64,000 nucleotides of DNA from Streptomyces adelaidensis (GTDB lineage Bacteria; Actinomycetota; Actinomycetes; Streptomycetales; Streptomycetaceae), in NCBI RefSeq assembly GCF_016598475.1, contig NZ_JAEMUX010000032.1, positions 20,553 through 84,552 on the forward strand. Direction: 5' to 3'. A model generated the notes under the pieces. It was not told where the DNA came from. It ran no database searches and worked only from the letters and a program-made list of their open reading frames with translations. Made by a program: the position numbers and the translations under genes. Within the stretch, counting starts at the first letter, position 1; the number at the start of each line of letters is the position of its first letter. Below are positions 1 to 8,345 of the stretch, one piece after another.

Positions 1-345
1 GGAGGCACGGAGGCGTACGCCGAATCGCAGCGCCGCACCGCCTCGTACACCAAGGAAGACTTCAAGCGCATGCAGGCCGAGGTGGCCGACTGGGGCGAGC
101 GCTACGACGCCCTGATGACCGCCGGCGAGCAGCCGACCGGCGAGGCGGCCATGAACATGGCCGAGGAGCACCGGCAGCACATCTGCACCTGGTTCTACGA
201 CTGCCCGTACGAGATGCACCAGGGACTCGGCGAGATGTACGTCTCCGACGATCGTTTCAAGGCGTTCTACGACGCCACGCGCCCCGGTCTCGCCGAGCAT
301 CTGCGGGAGGCCATCACCGCCAACGCGGCCCGGCGGCGCCCCTGA
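1..345 (+). CDS. MerR-family regulator of TipAL type, C-terminal part only
   Basis: Only the last ~114 residues are inside the window; the frame is open from base 1 and ends at TGA 343-345, so the MerR DNA-binding half lies upstream. The visible part resembles the TipAS ligand-binding domain: EEHRQHICTWFYDCPYEMH followed by GLGEMYVSDDRF and a closing helix. In TipAL a cysteine of this domain bonds covalently to thiopeptides such as thiostrepton; the Cys in WFYDC is the obvious candidate, though I have not verified the residue match. Autoregulated multidrug-sensing activator is the family role. Downstream is a 160-bp gap with a promoter-like site for the DedA gene. Family call is firm, ligand unknown. 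Confidence 0.85.
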   Translation, partial: GGTEAYAESQRRTASYTKEDFKRMQAEVADWGERYDALMTAGEQPTGEAAMNMAEEHRQHICTWFYDCPYEMHQGLGEMYVSDDRFKAFYDATRPGLAEHLREAITANAARRRP

Positions 346-407
346 CCGCACGGCCGGCCCCACAGCTTGGTCTCAGTGCGGCCACAGGGCACTCTGGAGG
401 AACCGGT

Positions 408-433
408 GGAACCTAGGGGGGTGACCGTGCGTT
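408..433 (+). promoter_or_regulatory. ECF-sigma (SigR-type) promoter candidate for the DedA gene
   Basis: GGAAC at 408-412, 18-nt spacer, GTT at 431-433. This equals the GGAAT/C-N18-GTT pattern known for the thiol-stress sigma factor SigR of Streptomyces. The expected transcript start is ~440, giving a ~65-nt leader to the GTG at 506. The same spacing is found before ftsH and clpC in this window. Confidence 0.5.
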
Positions 434-451
434 GATAGCTTTGGTCACCCC
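418..451. repeat. 9-bp inverted repeat between the TipAL and DedA genes
   Basis: GGGGTGACC at 418-426 and GGTCACCCC at 443-451 are perfect inverted arms around a 16-nt loop. It starts inside the spacer of the promoter candidate and extends past its -10 element, so it could be an operator. It could also be a terminator of the upstream gene, but no T-run follows. Confidence 0.5.
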
Positions 452-505
452 TGTGGGTTCGCCCACCGGACCGCAATTCCCCTCACCCCCCAGGAGCCCG
501 GAACC

Positions 506-1390
506 GTGACGACGATCGCCCTCGGACCGAGCTGGCTGGATCCGGATTATCTGCTCGACTCGTTCGGTATCTGGGGCCTGCTCCTGATCGTGTTCGCCGA
601 GTCAGGGCTCCTCATCGGCTTCTTCCTGCCGGGTGACTCGCTGCTCTTCACGGCGGGCATGCTGATCACCGCCAAGACGCTGGACTTCCCGCTGTGGCTG
701 GCCATCGTGCTGATCTGCGCCGCCGCGATCCTGGGCGACCAGGCGGGCTACATGTTCGGCAAGAAGGTCGGCCCGTCCCTCTTCAAGCGGCCGGACTCCC
801 GCCTCTTCAAGCAGGAGAACGTCACCAAGGCCCACGAGTTCTTCGAGAAGCACGGTCCGAAGTCCCTGATCCTGGCCCGCTTCGTGCCCATCGTGCGCAC
901 CTTCACGCCGATCATCGCCGGCGTCAGCGGCATGCGGTACCGCACGTTCCTGACCTACAACATCGTCGGCGGCGTCCTCTGGGGCGCGGGCGTCACCCTC
1001 CTCGGCTCCTGGCTCGGCCAGATCGAGTTCGTCCACACGAACATCGAGGCGATGCTGCTCCTCATCGTCCTCATCTCGGTCCTCCCGATCGTCTTCGAAC
1101 TCCTGAAGGCGAGGAAGGCCAAGAAGAACCGCCCCGAGCCCCCGGCCGCCGCGGCCCCGATGTTGGACGACGCGACCACCCAGCTCCGCCGCATCCCCTC
1201 GGCCGACGACAACCAGCCCTACCAGCAACAGCAGTACGACCCCAACCAGGGCTACCAGAACGAGGGCTACCACCAGGACTACGGCTACCAGCAGCAGCCG
1301 TACGCCGACCAGTACCCGCAACAACAGCAGTACCCCCAGAACCAGAACCAGGGCTACCCGTACGGCGGCCAGGACAACTCCCAGTACTGA
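506..1390 (+). CDS. DedA-family membrane protein with Gln/Tyr-rich tail
   Basis: 294 aa, GTG start with AGGAG at 492-496. Residues 1-205 are a DedA (SNARE-associated/VTT) domain: hydrophobic segments at about 22-42, 64-76, 150-170 and 182-200, the acidic FAESGLLIGFFLPGD motif at 30-44 and the Arg-bearing ARFVPIVRTFTPIIAGVSG at 124-142, both typical of the family. DedA proteins are inner-membrane transporters or flippases of lipid carriers (undecaprenyl phosphate, PE in some members) coupled to the proton gradient. Residues 237-294 are a low-complexity tail with 21 Gln and 12 Tyr in 58 residues, outside the domain and presumably cytoplasmic. The gene is monocistronic and convergent with the ThrE-like gene. 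Substrate unknown. Confidence 0.9.
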   Translation: MTTIALGPSWLDPDYLLDSFGIWGLLLIVFAESGLLIGFFLPGDSLLFTAGMLITAKTLDFPLWLAIVLICAAAILGDQAGYMFGKKVGPSLFKRPDSRLFKQENVTKAHEFFEKHGPKSLILARFVPIVRTFTPIIAGVSGMRYRTFLTYNIVGGVLWGAGVTLLGSWLGQIEFVHTNIEAMLLLIVLISVLPIVFELLKARKAKKNRPEPPAAAAPMLDDATTQLRRIPSADDNQPYQQQQYDPNQGYQNEGYHQDYGYQQQPYADQYPQQQQYPQNQNQGYPYGGQDNSQY

Positions 1391-1407
1391 TCAGCGAGGT
1401 CGGGGAT

Positions 1408-1428
1408 CCGCGCCCTGAAGGGGCGCGG
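1408..1428. terminator. Bidirectional hairpin between convergent genes
   Basis: CCGCGCCC at 1408-1415 and GGGCGCGG at 1421-1428 pair perfectly around TGAAG. It sits in the 51-bp gap between the convergent DedA and ThrE-like genes, with no T-run, as is common for Streptomyces terminators. Confidence 0.6.
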
Positions 1429-1441
1429 GCCATAAGGCGCC

Positions 1442-3154
1442 TCAGAATCCCCTGGTCCGCTTCGCCGACTTCCGCCCGGCCCGAGCCGCCCCCGGCAAGA
1501 ACAACCGGAACAACTCGGACCCGAGATTCACCCCGATCGCGATGGCCATGGCCAGCGCCGCCGCCTTCGTCAGCGACACCAACCCCGCGTCCACATCGTT
1601 CTGCGCGAACGCCAACAGCCCGAAATACGTCGCGGACCCCGGCAGCAACGGCCCGATCGCAGCGGTCGTATAGGGCAGCGCGGAAGCGAATCGATACCGC
1701 GACAGCAGCTGCCCGAACAGCCCCACCACACCCGCCGCGACGGCCGTGGAGGCGACCGGCGAGATCTCGCCCACGTCGTGCATGGCCCCGTACACGACCC
1801 AGGCGACACCCCCGTTGAGGGTCACCGCCAGCACGGTGGATCGTTCCTGCTGAAGCAGCACCGCGAAGGTCAGCGACAACAGCATCGACGCGCCGAGCTG
1901 CCACAGGGGCCGCTCCGCGCTGCCGAGCGCCGCGTCCGGGTTGAGCTGGGCGCCCAGTTTCACGCCGAAGTAGAGCACCAGCAGGACGCCCACCACGATG
2001 CCCACGAAGAGGTACATGACCTCGAGCAGCCGGGCCGACGCGGTGATGTAGTAGCCGGTCAGCCCGTCCTGCACACCCGCGACGAGCGCCCGCCCGGGCA
2101 GCAGCGCGAAGAGCCCACCGGTGATGACGGCGGACGCCGCCACATCCACGTGCGCCACGGTCAGCGCCACCCCGATCGCGGCCGGCGGCATCGCCGCGAC
2201 CAGGAACTGGTAGAACTCCGGCAGCCCGCGCCCCGAGCACACCCAGGCCAGCCGGTCGCCGAGCATCGCGCCCAGCGCGGCGGCGACGAAGACGACGACG
2301 CCACCGCCGACCAGCATGGAGGCGGCCCCCGCGAGCAGCCCGCTCGCCCCGGTCAGCACCCAGCCGGGGTACGGGTGCCGGTTGCGCCGTATCTCGGCGA
2401 GCCGCCGGTACGCCTCCTCCAGGGAGATCGCGTTCTCCAGGTCGCTGAGGTCGTCCACCAGCAGGAAGACGGCCGCGAGCCGGGTGTAGTCGGTGACCCG
2501 GCGCCGTACGATCCGGGACGCCGTGACCGGGTCCTCCACGAGCGACGGCTGGTAGGTGATCGACAGCTGGGTGAAGGTGACGGTCGGCTCGCAGCGGTCG
2601 AGGCCGAAGGACCGGCAGACGGCGAACATCGCCGCCTCCACGTCCTCCGCGCCCTCGCCGCCCGCGAGCAGCAGCTCGCCGATACGCAGGGTGAGGTCGA
2701 GCACACGCGGTACGGCGGGCCCCGTGTCGCCCTCCGCGCGCGCCGGCGGCTCCGGCGCGGGCCGCTCCGCCACCGGCATCCGCAGCATCGTGCGCATCCG
2801 GTCCTGCCAGGGCACGTCCTTGGTCAGGCTGACGACGGGAATCCCGCTGGGCGGCGTGAAGGCGACCGGCGCGTGCCGCACGCTGTAGGTGCGCGGCGTA
2901 CTGAACGCGGACCCCTCCTGGTCCCCGGGCACCGGCTCGGGCGGCGCCAGCCCCTCCGGCAGGGCGAACTCGGAGGTCGTCTGCGACTCCGACTCCACCC
3001 CGGTGGCCGGCACGTCGAGCCCGGCGGGAATCACGAACTCGGACGTCACCGACGACTCGCCGTCACCCCCGACAGCGATACCCGCCGGCAGCACCGGCAC
3101 GAAGGCCCCGCTCGCCTCGTCCGACACCGGCTTGCGGTCCTCCGGTTCCGTCAC
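1442..3154 (-). CDS. Threonine/serine exporter family (ThrE-like) membrane protein
   Basis: 570 aa from GTG 3154, which has GGAG five bases upstream; an earlier in-frame start at 3184 and GTG 3160 are alternatives. The first ~130 residues are polar and probably disordered; then comes the DUF1212/ThrE domain (VLDLTLRIGELLLAGGEGAEDVE, cytoplasmic part followed by membrane helices) and a second membrane block (DUF3815/ThrE_2-like, e.g. LLVLYFGVKLGAQLNPD), about ten helices in all. Single-chain ThrE of Corynebacterium exports threonine and serine by proton antiport, and the fused N- and C-terminal domains here match that architecture. Gene lies downstream of ppa on the same strand, separated by a hairpin. 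Actual substrate is inferred only from the family. Confidence 0.85.
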   Translation of the reverse strand: MTEPEDRKPVSDEASGAFVPVLPAGIAVGGDGESSVTSEFVIPAGLDVPATGVESESQTTSEFALPEGLAPPEPVPGDQEGSAFSTPRTYSVRHAPVAFTPPSGIPVVSLTKDVPWQDRMRTMLRMPVAERPAPEPPARAEGDTGPAVPRVLDLTLRIGELLLAGGEGAEDVEAAMFAVCRSFGLDRCEPTVTFTQLSITYQPSLVEDPVTASRIVRRRVTDYTRLAAVFLLVDDLSDLENAISLEEAYRRLAEIRRNRHPYPGWVLTGASGLLAGAASMLVGGGVVVFVAAALGAMLGDRLAWVCSGRGLPEFYQFLVAAMPPAAIGVALTVAHVDVAASAVITGGLFALLPGRALVAGVQDGLTGYYITASARLLEVMYLFVGIVVGVLLVLYFGVKLGAQLNPDAALGSAERPLWQLGASMLLSLTFAVLLQQERSTVLAVTLNGGVAWVVYGAMHDVGEISPVASTAVAAGVVGLFGQLLSRYRFASALPYTTAAIGPLLPGSATYFGLLAFAQNDVDAGLVSLTKAAALAMAIAIGVNLGSELFRLFLPGAARAGRKSAKRTRGF

Positions 3155-3224
3155 TCCCACTCCGCCGCGCTCCCTGTACGACACCTCCGGTACGCCTCAG
3201 TATGCGCACCGGCACGTACTGATA

Positions 3225-3271
3225 CGCGAACGGGCCGCGCGCCCCTCAAGGGGTCGCACAGCCCGTTCGCG
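3225..3271 (-). terminator. Terminator-like hairpin after ppa
   Basis: CGCGAACGGGC at 3225-3235 and GCCCGTTCGCG at 3261-3271 are perfect 11-bp inverted arms, with a small nested CCCCT/AGGGG hairpin in the loop. It lies between the ppa stop and the ThrE-like start. Confidence 0.65.
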
Positions 3272-3310
3272 AAAGACAACCGGCGGGAAAGCCGGGGGAA
3301 GACGAGGGGG

Positions 3311-3802
3311 TCAGTGACCGCCCGTCTCCTTGAACCGCTTGTACGACTTCTCGACCTCGGCCTCGGCCTCGATACGGCCGACCCAGTCGGCGCCCTCCAC
3401 GGACTTGCCGGGCTCCAGGTCCTTGTAGACCTCGAAGAAGTGCTGGATCTCCAGGCGGTCGAACTCCGATACGTGGTGGATGTCACGCAGGTGCTCCACC
3501 CGGGGGTCGGTCGCCGGGACACACAGCAGCTTGTCGTCGCCGCCGGCCTCGTCGGTCATCCGGAACATGCCGATCGCGCGGCACTTGATGAGGCAGCCAG
3601 GGAAGGTCGGCTCATCCAGGATGACCAGCGCGTCCAGCGGGTCGCCGTCCTCGCCGAGCGTGTTCTCGACGAAGCCGTAGTCGGTCGGGTAGGCGGTCGA
3701 GGTGAAGAGTCGACGGTCCAGGCGGATCCGACCGGTCTCGTGGTCCACCTCGTACTTGTTCCGCGAACCCTTCGGGATCTCGATCGTGACGTCGAACTCC
3801 AC
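3311..3802 (-). CDS. ppa: Inorganic pyrophosphatase
   Basis: 163 aa from GTG 3802, chosen because GGAGGAG lies six bases upstream and the protein then begins at VEFDVTIEIPKGSRNKYE, the usual actinobacterial N-terminus; an ATG at 3826 would add eight residues. Soluble family I pyrophosphatase: it hydrolyses PPi to drive biosynthetic reactions. Signature seen: YGFVENTLGEDGDPLDALV with the three metal-binding Asp residues, and the basic residues of KGSRNKYE. Length is normal. Divergently transcribed from the dacB-like gene with ~79 bp between the two starts. Confidence 0.97.
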   Translation of the reverse strand: MEFDVTIEIPKGSRNKYEVDHETGRIRLDRRLFTSTAYPTDYGFVENTLGEDGDPLDALVILDEPTFPGCLIKCRAIGMFRMTDEAGGDDKLLCVPATDPRVEHLRDIHHVSEFDRLEIQHFFEVYKDLEPGKSVEGADWVGRIEAEAEVEKSYKRFKETGGH

Positions 3803-3881
3803 CGGTGACTCCTCCATGATCAACACATAGTTCTGGTGGTTAAGTGTCCCTCACGCCGGAGTGTGATCGCGAAAGGGGCTG

Positions 3882-5507
3882 GTGGTCGTGGTTGAGCCGA
3901 AGGTCTGGCGGGCCGCGAGACCGCATGTGGAGCGGGTCGCGCGCGCCGTGAAACCGGGGCTCGTGCGCGCCGCGCGCGCCGTGAAGCCCGGTGCCGCGCG
4001 CCTCGCACAGCTGGTGAAACAGGGCGCCGTGCGCGCCGCGCGCGCCGTCACAGCACGCTCTTCGCAGCTCACGACCCTCCAGTACACCGCCGGCGCGGCC
4101 ACCCTGGGGCTGGTGCTCTCGGCCGGGGCGGTCGCCACCGCCGGACCGTGGGACTCATCCGGTCAGCGTACGGCCGAGCAGGACTGGGCGGCATCGCGCG
4201 GCGGCGAGGGTGGCACAGATCACGGACGTACTTCCGGTACGTCCTCCGGTACGTCGGCGGGGGCGCCCAAGCCCGCGCCGAGCGCCCCCGCCGTGCTGGC
4301 CGGCCTCGACGGCGCCTCCGGCGCGGGGTCCGCACCCGGCGGCGCCGTCCTGGCCGACGTCCTCGATCCGCTGCTGGACGCCCCGGTGCTCGGCCCCACC
4401 CTCGCGGCCGCCGTCGTCGACGTCGCGACCGGCGAGCCGCTCTACGCCAAGGGCGCCGACGAGGCGCTGACCCCCGCCTCCACCACCAAGATCGCCACCG
4501 CAGCCGCGGTCCTCTCGGCGGCCGGCCCCGACCACCGCATCGAGACCCGTACGGTCCTGGAGCCCGACTCCGCCGACGTCGTCCTCGTCGGCGGCGGCGA
4601 CCCCACTCTCACCGCCCACAAGGACGCGGACGGCTACGCGAGCCTGCGCACCCTCGCCGACGACACGGCCGCCGCCCTCGAGAAGCGTCACCTGAACGAG
4701 ATCACCCTCACCTACGACGACTCCCTCTACGCCGGGCCCGAGCTCCACTCCATCGGCGTCGACGGCAACCTGGCCCCCGTCACCGCCCTGATGGTCGACG
4801 AGGCCCGTCTCGACGACTCCACCAGGGGCACGGCCCTCCGCTCCACCGCCCCGGCGTCGGACGCGGCCGACGAGTTCGCGGCCCTCCTGAAAAACCGGGG
4901 CATCGAGACCAAGACGCAGGGCGGCTCGAAGGCGACGAAGAACGCCGAGCGGCTGGCATCCGTCTCCTCCGCCCCCCTGTCCACCCTGGTCGAGCGCATG
5001 CTCACCAACAGCGACAACGACATCGCCGAGGCCCTGGCCCGCCAGGTCGCGCTCGCGGCGGGGGAGCAGCCGAGCTTCGAGGGCGGCGCGGCGGCGATCA
5101 AGAAGGAACTCAAGAAGCTCGAAGTCCCCCTCGACGGAGTCGAGTTCGCCGACGGCAGCGGCCTGAGCCGGGGCAACCGACTCACCGCCGAGCTCCTCAC
5201 CACCCTTCTCGCCAAGTCCGCGGCCCCGTCCCACCCCGAACTCCGCCCTGTCCTCACCGGCCTCCCGGTAGCCGGCTTCACGGGCACCCTCAGCACCCGC
5301 TACACCACCGACACCTCCGGCACCGGCGTCGTACGCGCCAAAACCGGCACCCTGACCGGCGTGAACACCCTCGCCGGCACCGTCGTGGACGCCGACGGCC
5401 GCCTCCTCACCTTCGCCTTCCTCGCCACCGCCACCACAGACCGAGAAGCCGCCCCCAAGGCCCTGGACAAAGCAGCCTCAGCCCTGGCCACCTGCGGCTG
5501 CCCCTGA
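3882..5507 (+). CDS. dacB: D-alanyl-D-alanine carboxypeptidase/endopeptidase (PBP4, S13 family)
   Basis: 541 aa, GTG start with GAAAGGGG just upstream. Residues 15-58 are repeats of an Arg/Ala/Val/Lys-rich unit (VARAVKPG, RAARAVKPG, RAARAVTA); a membrane segment at ~68-88 acts as signal or anchor; residues 90-155 are a Gly/Ser/Thr/Pro linker; the enzyme follows. Active-site motifs of penicillin-binding proteins are visible: PASTTKI (SxxK, Ser200/Lys203), TNSDND (SxN) and VRAKTGTL (KTG). Such enzymes trim D-Ala from, or cut cross-links in, peptidoglycan outside the membrane. The repeated N-terminal region before the membrane helix is unusual. It is followed by a tandem repeat array instead of an obvious terminator. 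Confidence 0.93.
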   Translation: MVVVEPKVWRAARPHVERVARAVKPGLVRAARAVKPGAARLAQLVKQGAVRAARAVTARSSQLTTLQYTAGAATLGLVLSAGAVATAGPWDSSGQRTAEQDWAASRGGEGGTDHGRTSGTSSGTSAGAPKPAPSAPAVLAGLDGASGAGSAPGGAVLADVLDPLLDAPVLGPTLAAAVVDVATGEPLYAKGADEALTPASTTKIATAAAVLSAAGPDHRIETRTVLEPDSADVVLVGGGDPTLTAHKDADGYASLRTLADDTAAALEKRHLNEITLTYDDSLYAGPELHSIGVDGNLAPVTALMVDEARLDDSTRGTALRSTAPASDAADEFAALLKNRGIETKTQGGSKATKNAERLASVSSAPLSTLVERMLTNSDNDIAEALARQVALAAGEQPSFEGGAAAIKKELKKLEVPLDGVEFADGSGLSRGNRLTAELLTTLLAKSAAPSHPELRPVLTGLPVAGFTGTLSTRYTTDTSGTGVVRAKTGTLTGVNTLAGTVVDADGRLLTFAFLATATTDREAAPKALDKAASALATCGCP

Positions 5508-5520
5508 CCCCCGCCCCAAA

Positions 5521-5712
5521 GGGGCGCGGGGAACCGCGCGAGCAACCACGACGAGCCCGCACCCGAAACGCAACGGGCACCCCTCCCCCCTAGGGGCGCG
5601 GGGAACTGCGCGAGCAACCACGACGAGCCCGCACCCGAAACGCAACGGGCACCCCTCCCCCCCCCCAGGGGCTCGGGGAACGGCGCGAGCAACCACGACT
5701 CACCCGCACGGA
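5521..5712. repeat. Tandem array of 72-74-bp palindromic repeat, three copies
   Basis: Copies start at 5521, 5593 and 5667 (periods 72 and 74). Each begins GGGGCGCGGGGAACYGCGCG (third copy GGGGCTCGGGGAACGGCGCG), continues with AGCAACCACGACGAGCC and a stretch containing CGAAACGCAACGGGCACCCC, and ends in a C-run of 6-9. The third copy breaks off near 5712. The same core is dispersed elsewhere in the window. Confidence 0.85.
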
Positions 5713-5782
5713 CCAGACGACCCAAGGCACCCACCCCCTCACGGCCTGCCCCAAGCGGCAGCGCTCCCGTACGGTTGACGAC

Positions 5783-6907
5783 ATGACTCGTATCGGTGGT
5801 GCCGAGATGGTCGACTGGAATCTCGCGGTGGCGACCGCGACCCGGCTCGTACGGCCGGGCCCCGAGGTGAGCCGCGACGAGGCCCGTGCCATCGTCGCCG
5901 AGCTCCGCCGGCACGCGAAGGCGTCGGAGGGACACGTCCGCGCGTTCACGCGGATGCTGCCCGAGACGGGTGACGACACCCCGATCCTCGTCGTCGACCG
6001 CCCGGGCTGGGTCCGGGCGAACGTCGCCGGCTTCCGGGAGTTGCTGAAGCCGCTGCTGGACAAGATGCAGGAACGTCGCGGCAGCACCCCGGGCGGGGCC
6101 GTGCTGGGCGCCGTCGGCGGCAAGGTCACCGGCGTGGAGCTGGGCATGCTGCTGTCGTTCCTCGCCTCCCGGGTCCTCGGCCAGTACGAGACGTTCGCCC
6201 CGGCGACCCGCGAGCTCCCCGCGGGGGAGAACGGCGGCGGCCGACTGCTGCTGGTCGCCCCGAACATCGTGCACGTGGAGCGCGAACTCGACGTACAGCC
6301 CCACGACTTCCGTCTCTGGGTCTGTCTGCACGAGGAGACGCACCGGACCCAGTTCACGGCGGTGCCCTGGCTGCGGGACCACCTTGAGGGTGAAATCCAG
6401 TCGTTCCTGGGGGAGACCGAGGTCGACCCCACGACCTTCCTGGAGCGCGTCAGGGAGGCCGCCCAGTCACTCGCGGGTGGCCGGCCCGAGGGAGAGGTGG
6501 GCGACGACGGTCACTCGATCGTGGAGTTGGTGCAGTCGCCCGCCCAGCGCGAGATCCTCGGCCGGCTGACGGCCGTCATGTCCCTTCTGGAGGGCCACGC
6601 CGACTTCGTGATGGACGGCGTCGGCCCCGCCGTCGTGCCGTCGGTCGCCGAGATCCGCGAGAAGTTCCAGCAACGGCGCGCGAAGGGCGCCTCCCGCCTG
6701 GACCTCGCCCTGCGCAAGCTGCTCGGCCTGGACGCCAAGCTCAGGCAGTACAAGGACGGCGAGCGTTTCGTGCGAGCGGTCGTCGAACAGGTCGGTATGG
6801 ACGGTTTCAACCGGGTGTGGACCTCCCCGAACACCCTGCCGACGAAGGCGGAGATCGCCAAACCGGCGGACTGGGTCGCGCGGGTGCATCGCAAGGCCGA
6901 ATCGTGA
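5783..6907 (+). CDS. Zinc-dependent metalloprotease-like protein (zinicin-like, F420-associated family)
   Basis: 374 aa. TACGGT at 5770-5775 ends seven bases before the ATG and there is no ribosome-binding site, suggesting a leaderless mRNA. The actinobacterial family is labelled 'coenzyme F420 biosynthesis associated' in databases because of its phylogenetic spread; no biochemical role is known to me. Visible zinc motif HEETH at residues 183-187 within LWVCLHEETHRTQF, with a downstream EGHADFVMDGVG segment likely giving the third ligand. No signal peptide, so cytoplasmic. It sits between the dacB-like gene and tilS, a placement I recall from other Streptomyces. Peptidase activity is inferred from the HExxH motif only. 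Confidence 0.85.
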   Translation: MTRIGGAEMVDWNLAVATATRLVRPGPEVSRDEARAIVAELRRHAKASEGHVRAFTRMLPETGDDTPILVVDRPGWVRANVAGFRELLKPLLDKMQERRGSTPGGAVLGAVGGKVTGVELGMLLSFLASRVLGQYETFAPATRELPAGENGGGRLLLVAPNIVHVERELDVQPHDFRLWVCLHEETHRTQFTAVPWLRDHLEGEIQSFLGETEVDPTTFLERVREAAQSLAGGRPEGEVGDDGHSIVELVQSPAQREILGRLTAVMSLLEGHADFVMDGVGPAVVPSVAEIREKFQQRRAKGASRLDLALRKLLGLDAKLRQYKDGERFVRAVVEQVGMDGFNRVWTSPNTLPTKAEIAKPADWVARVHRKAES

Positions 6908-7101
6908 GCCCTGCGTGAGCGTGGTGAACGAATCCGGCCGACGGCAGGCAAACGCCCCTCCAATCACCCGTCCGAGGGACCGTGAGCGATGGGTAGGCGT
7001 GCGATGCTCGGGGAACGGCCCAGTTCTGTCACCATCTACACACTCTGAGTGACCGAACTCGGGCCAACCCCCCCCCGACAATTTCATGAAGGGAACCGGA
7101 C

Positions 7102-8253
7102 ATGGGTCCCCACCCCGCGGTCGCGGCGATACGCCTGGCGGTCCGCCGCGTACTCCATGACCTCCTCACCGAACACCACACGAAGACCACCCTTCACGCG
7201 CCCGCCCACGCGACCTCCGGCGCGCCGTCCAGCGCGGGCGCACCACCGGCGCCCGCGCCCCCCGAGGCCGTACGCCCCGCCGCCGTGCCTGCGGGGACCA
7301 CGCTCACCGGGTCCGCGCCTCCCGGCTCCGGCGGGTCCGGGCAGCCGCTCGTGCTCGTGGCGTGCTCCGGCGGCGCCGACTCCATGGCGCTCGCCTCCGC
7401 CCTCGCCTTCGAGGCGCACAAGCTCGGCGTCCGGGCCGGCGGTATCACCGTCGACCACGGTCTGCAGCCCGGCTCCGAGCTGCGCGCCGAGGAAGTCGTG
7501 CTGCGCCTCAGGGAGCTCGGCCTGGACCCGGTCGAGTCCGTCGCCGTGACCGTCGGCCGCGAGGGCGGCCCCGAGGCCGCCGCCCGTGACGCGCGCTACG
7601 CCGCCCTGGACGCCGCTCTCGAACGCCACGGCGGAGCCGCCGTCCTGCTCGGCCACACCCGCGACGACCAAGCCGAGACAGTCCTGCTCGGCCTCGCCCG
7701 CGGCTCCGGCATCCGCTCCCTCTCCGGTATGGCCGCGGTCTCGGGGGCCGACGGCCGCTACCGCCGTCCCTTCCTCGGGATCGACCGGCAGACCGCCCGC
7801 AAGGCCTGCATGGTCCAGTCCCTGCCCGTCTGGGACGACCCGCACAACGCCGATCCCGCCTACACCCGGTCCCGGCTCCGGCACGAGGGCCTGCCCGCCC
7901 TGGAGAAGGCGCTGGGCAAGGGCGTCGTAGAGGCCCTCGCCCGTACGGCCCACCTCTCCCGTGACGACGCCGACGCCCTCGACACCTGGGCCCGCCAGGC
8001 CGAGGCCTCCGTCCGCGACGCCGCCGGTCTCCTGGAGTGCGCCAAGCTCTACGCCCTGCCGCCCGCCGTACGCCGCCGGATCCTGCGCCGCGCCGCCATC
8101 GAGGCCGGTGCCCCGGCCGGTTCCCTCTTCGCCCGGCACATCGAAGAGGTCGACCGTCTGATCACCGGCTGGAGAGGCCAGGGAGCCATCAATCTCCCCG
8201 GCCGGGTCGTCGCCCAGCGGCAGGGTGGCAGACTGGTGATTCGGCAAGGCTGA
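7102..8253 (+). CDS. tilS: tRNA(Ile)-lysidine synthetase
   Basis: 383 aa. TilS converts C34 of the CAU anticodon of tRNA-Ile to lysidine with ATP and lysine, changing its decoding to AUA. The N-type ATP-pyrophosphatase P-loop SGGADSMALA is at residues 89-98, followed by DHGLQPGSELRAEEV and GHTRDDQAETVLLGLARGSG, all family signatures; the C-terminal half is short, as in actinobacteria. Between the N-terminal helix and the P-loop (~30-80) is an Ala/Pro-rich stretch that looks like a linker. The ATG at 7102 follows a weak GGGAAC-type site. hpt follows 92 bp later on the same strand, an arrangement conserved in many bacteria. Confidence 0.95.
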   Translation: MGPHPAVAAIRLAVRRVLHDLLTEHHTKTTLHAPAHATSGAPSSAGAPPAPAPPEAVRPAAVPAGTTLTGSAPPGSGGSGQPLVLVACSGGADSMALASALAFEAHKLGVRAGGITVDHGLQPGSELRAEEVVLRLRELGLDPVESVAVTVGREGGPEAAARDARYAALDAALERHGGAAVLLGHTRDDQAETVLLGLARGSGIRSLSGMAAVSGADGRYRRPFLGIDRQTARKACMVQSLPVWDDPHNADPAYTRSRLRHEGLPALEKALGKGVVEALARTAHLSRDDADALDTWARQAEASVRDAAGLLECAKLYALPPAVRRRILRRAAIEAGAPAGSLFARHIEEVDRLITGWRGQGAINLPGRVVAQRQGGRLVIRQG

Positions 8254-8345
8254 GACCGGACGCCGACGGGCCCGTCACACGGGCCCCCGGCCCCTCGTAC
8301 GGGACGGGTGTCCGGGAGCGGCCCTGGGACGACCGACCGAAAGTG

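Noticed and set aside
8037..8345. N-terminal extension of hpt into tilS
   Set aside because: Extension lies in a shifted frame of tilS and has no counterpart in the HPRT family.
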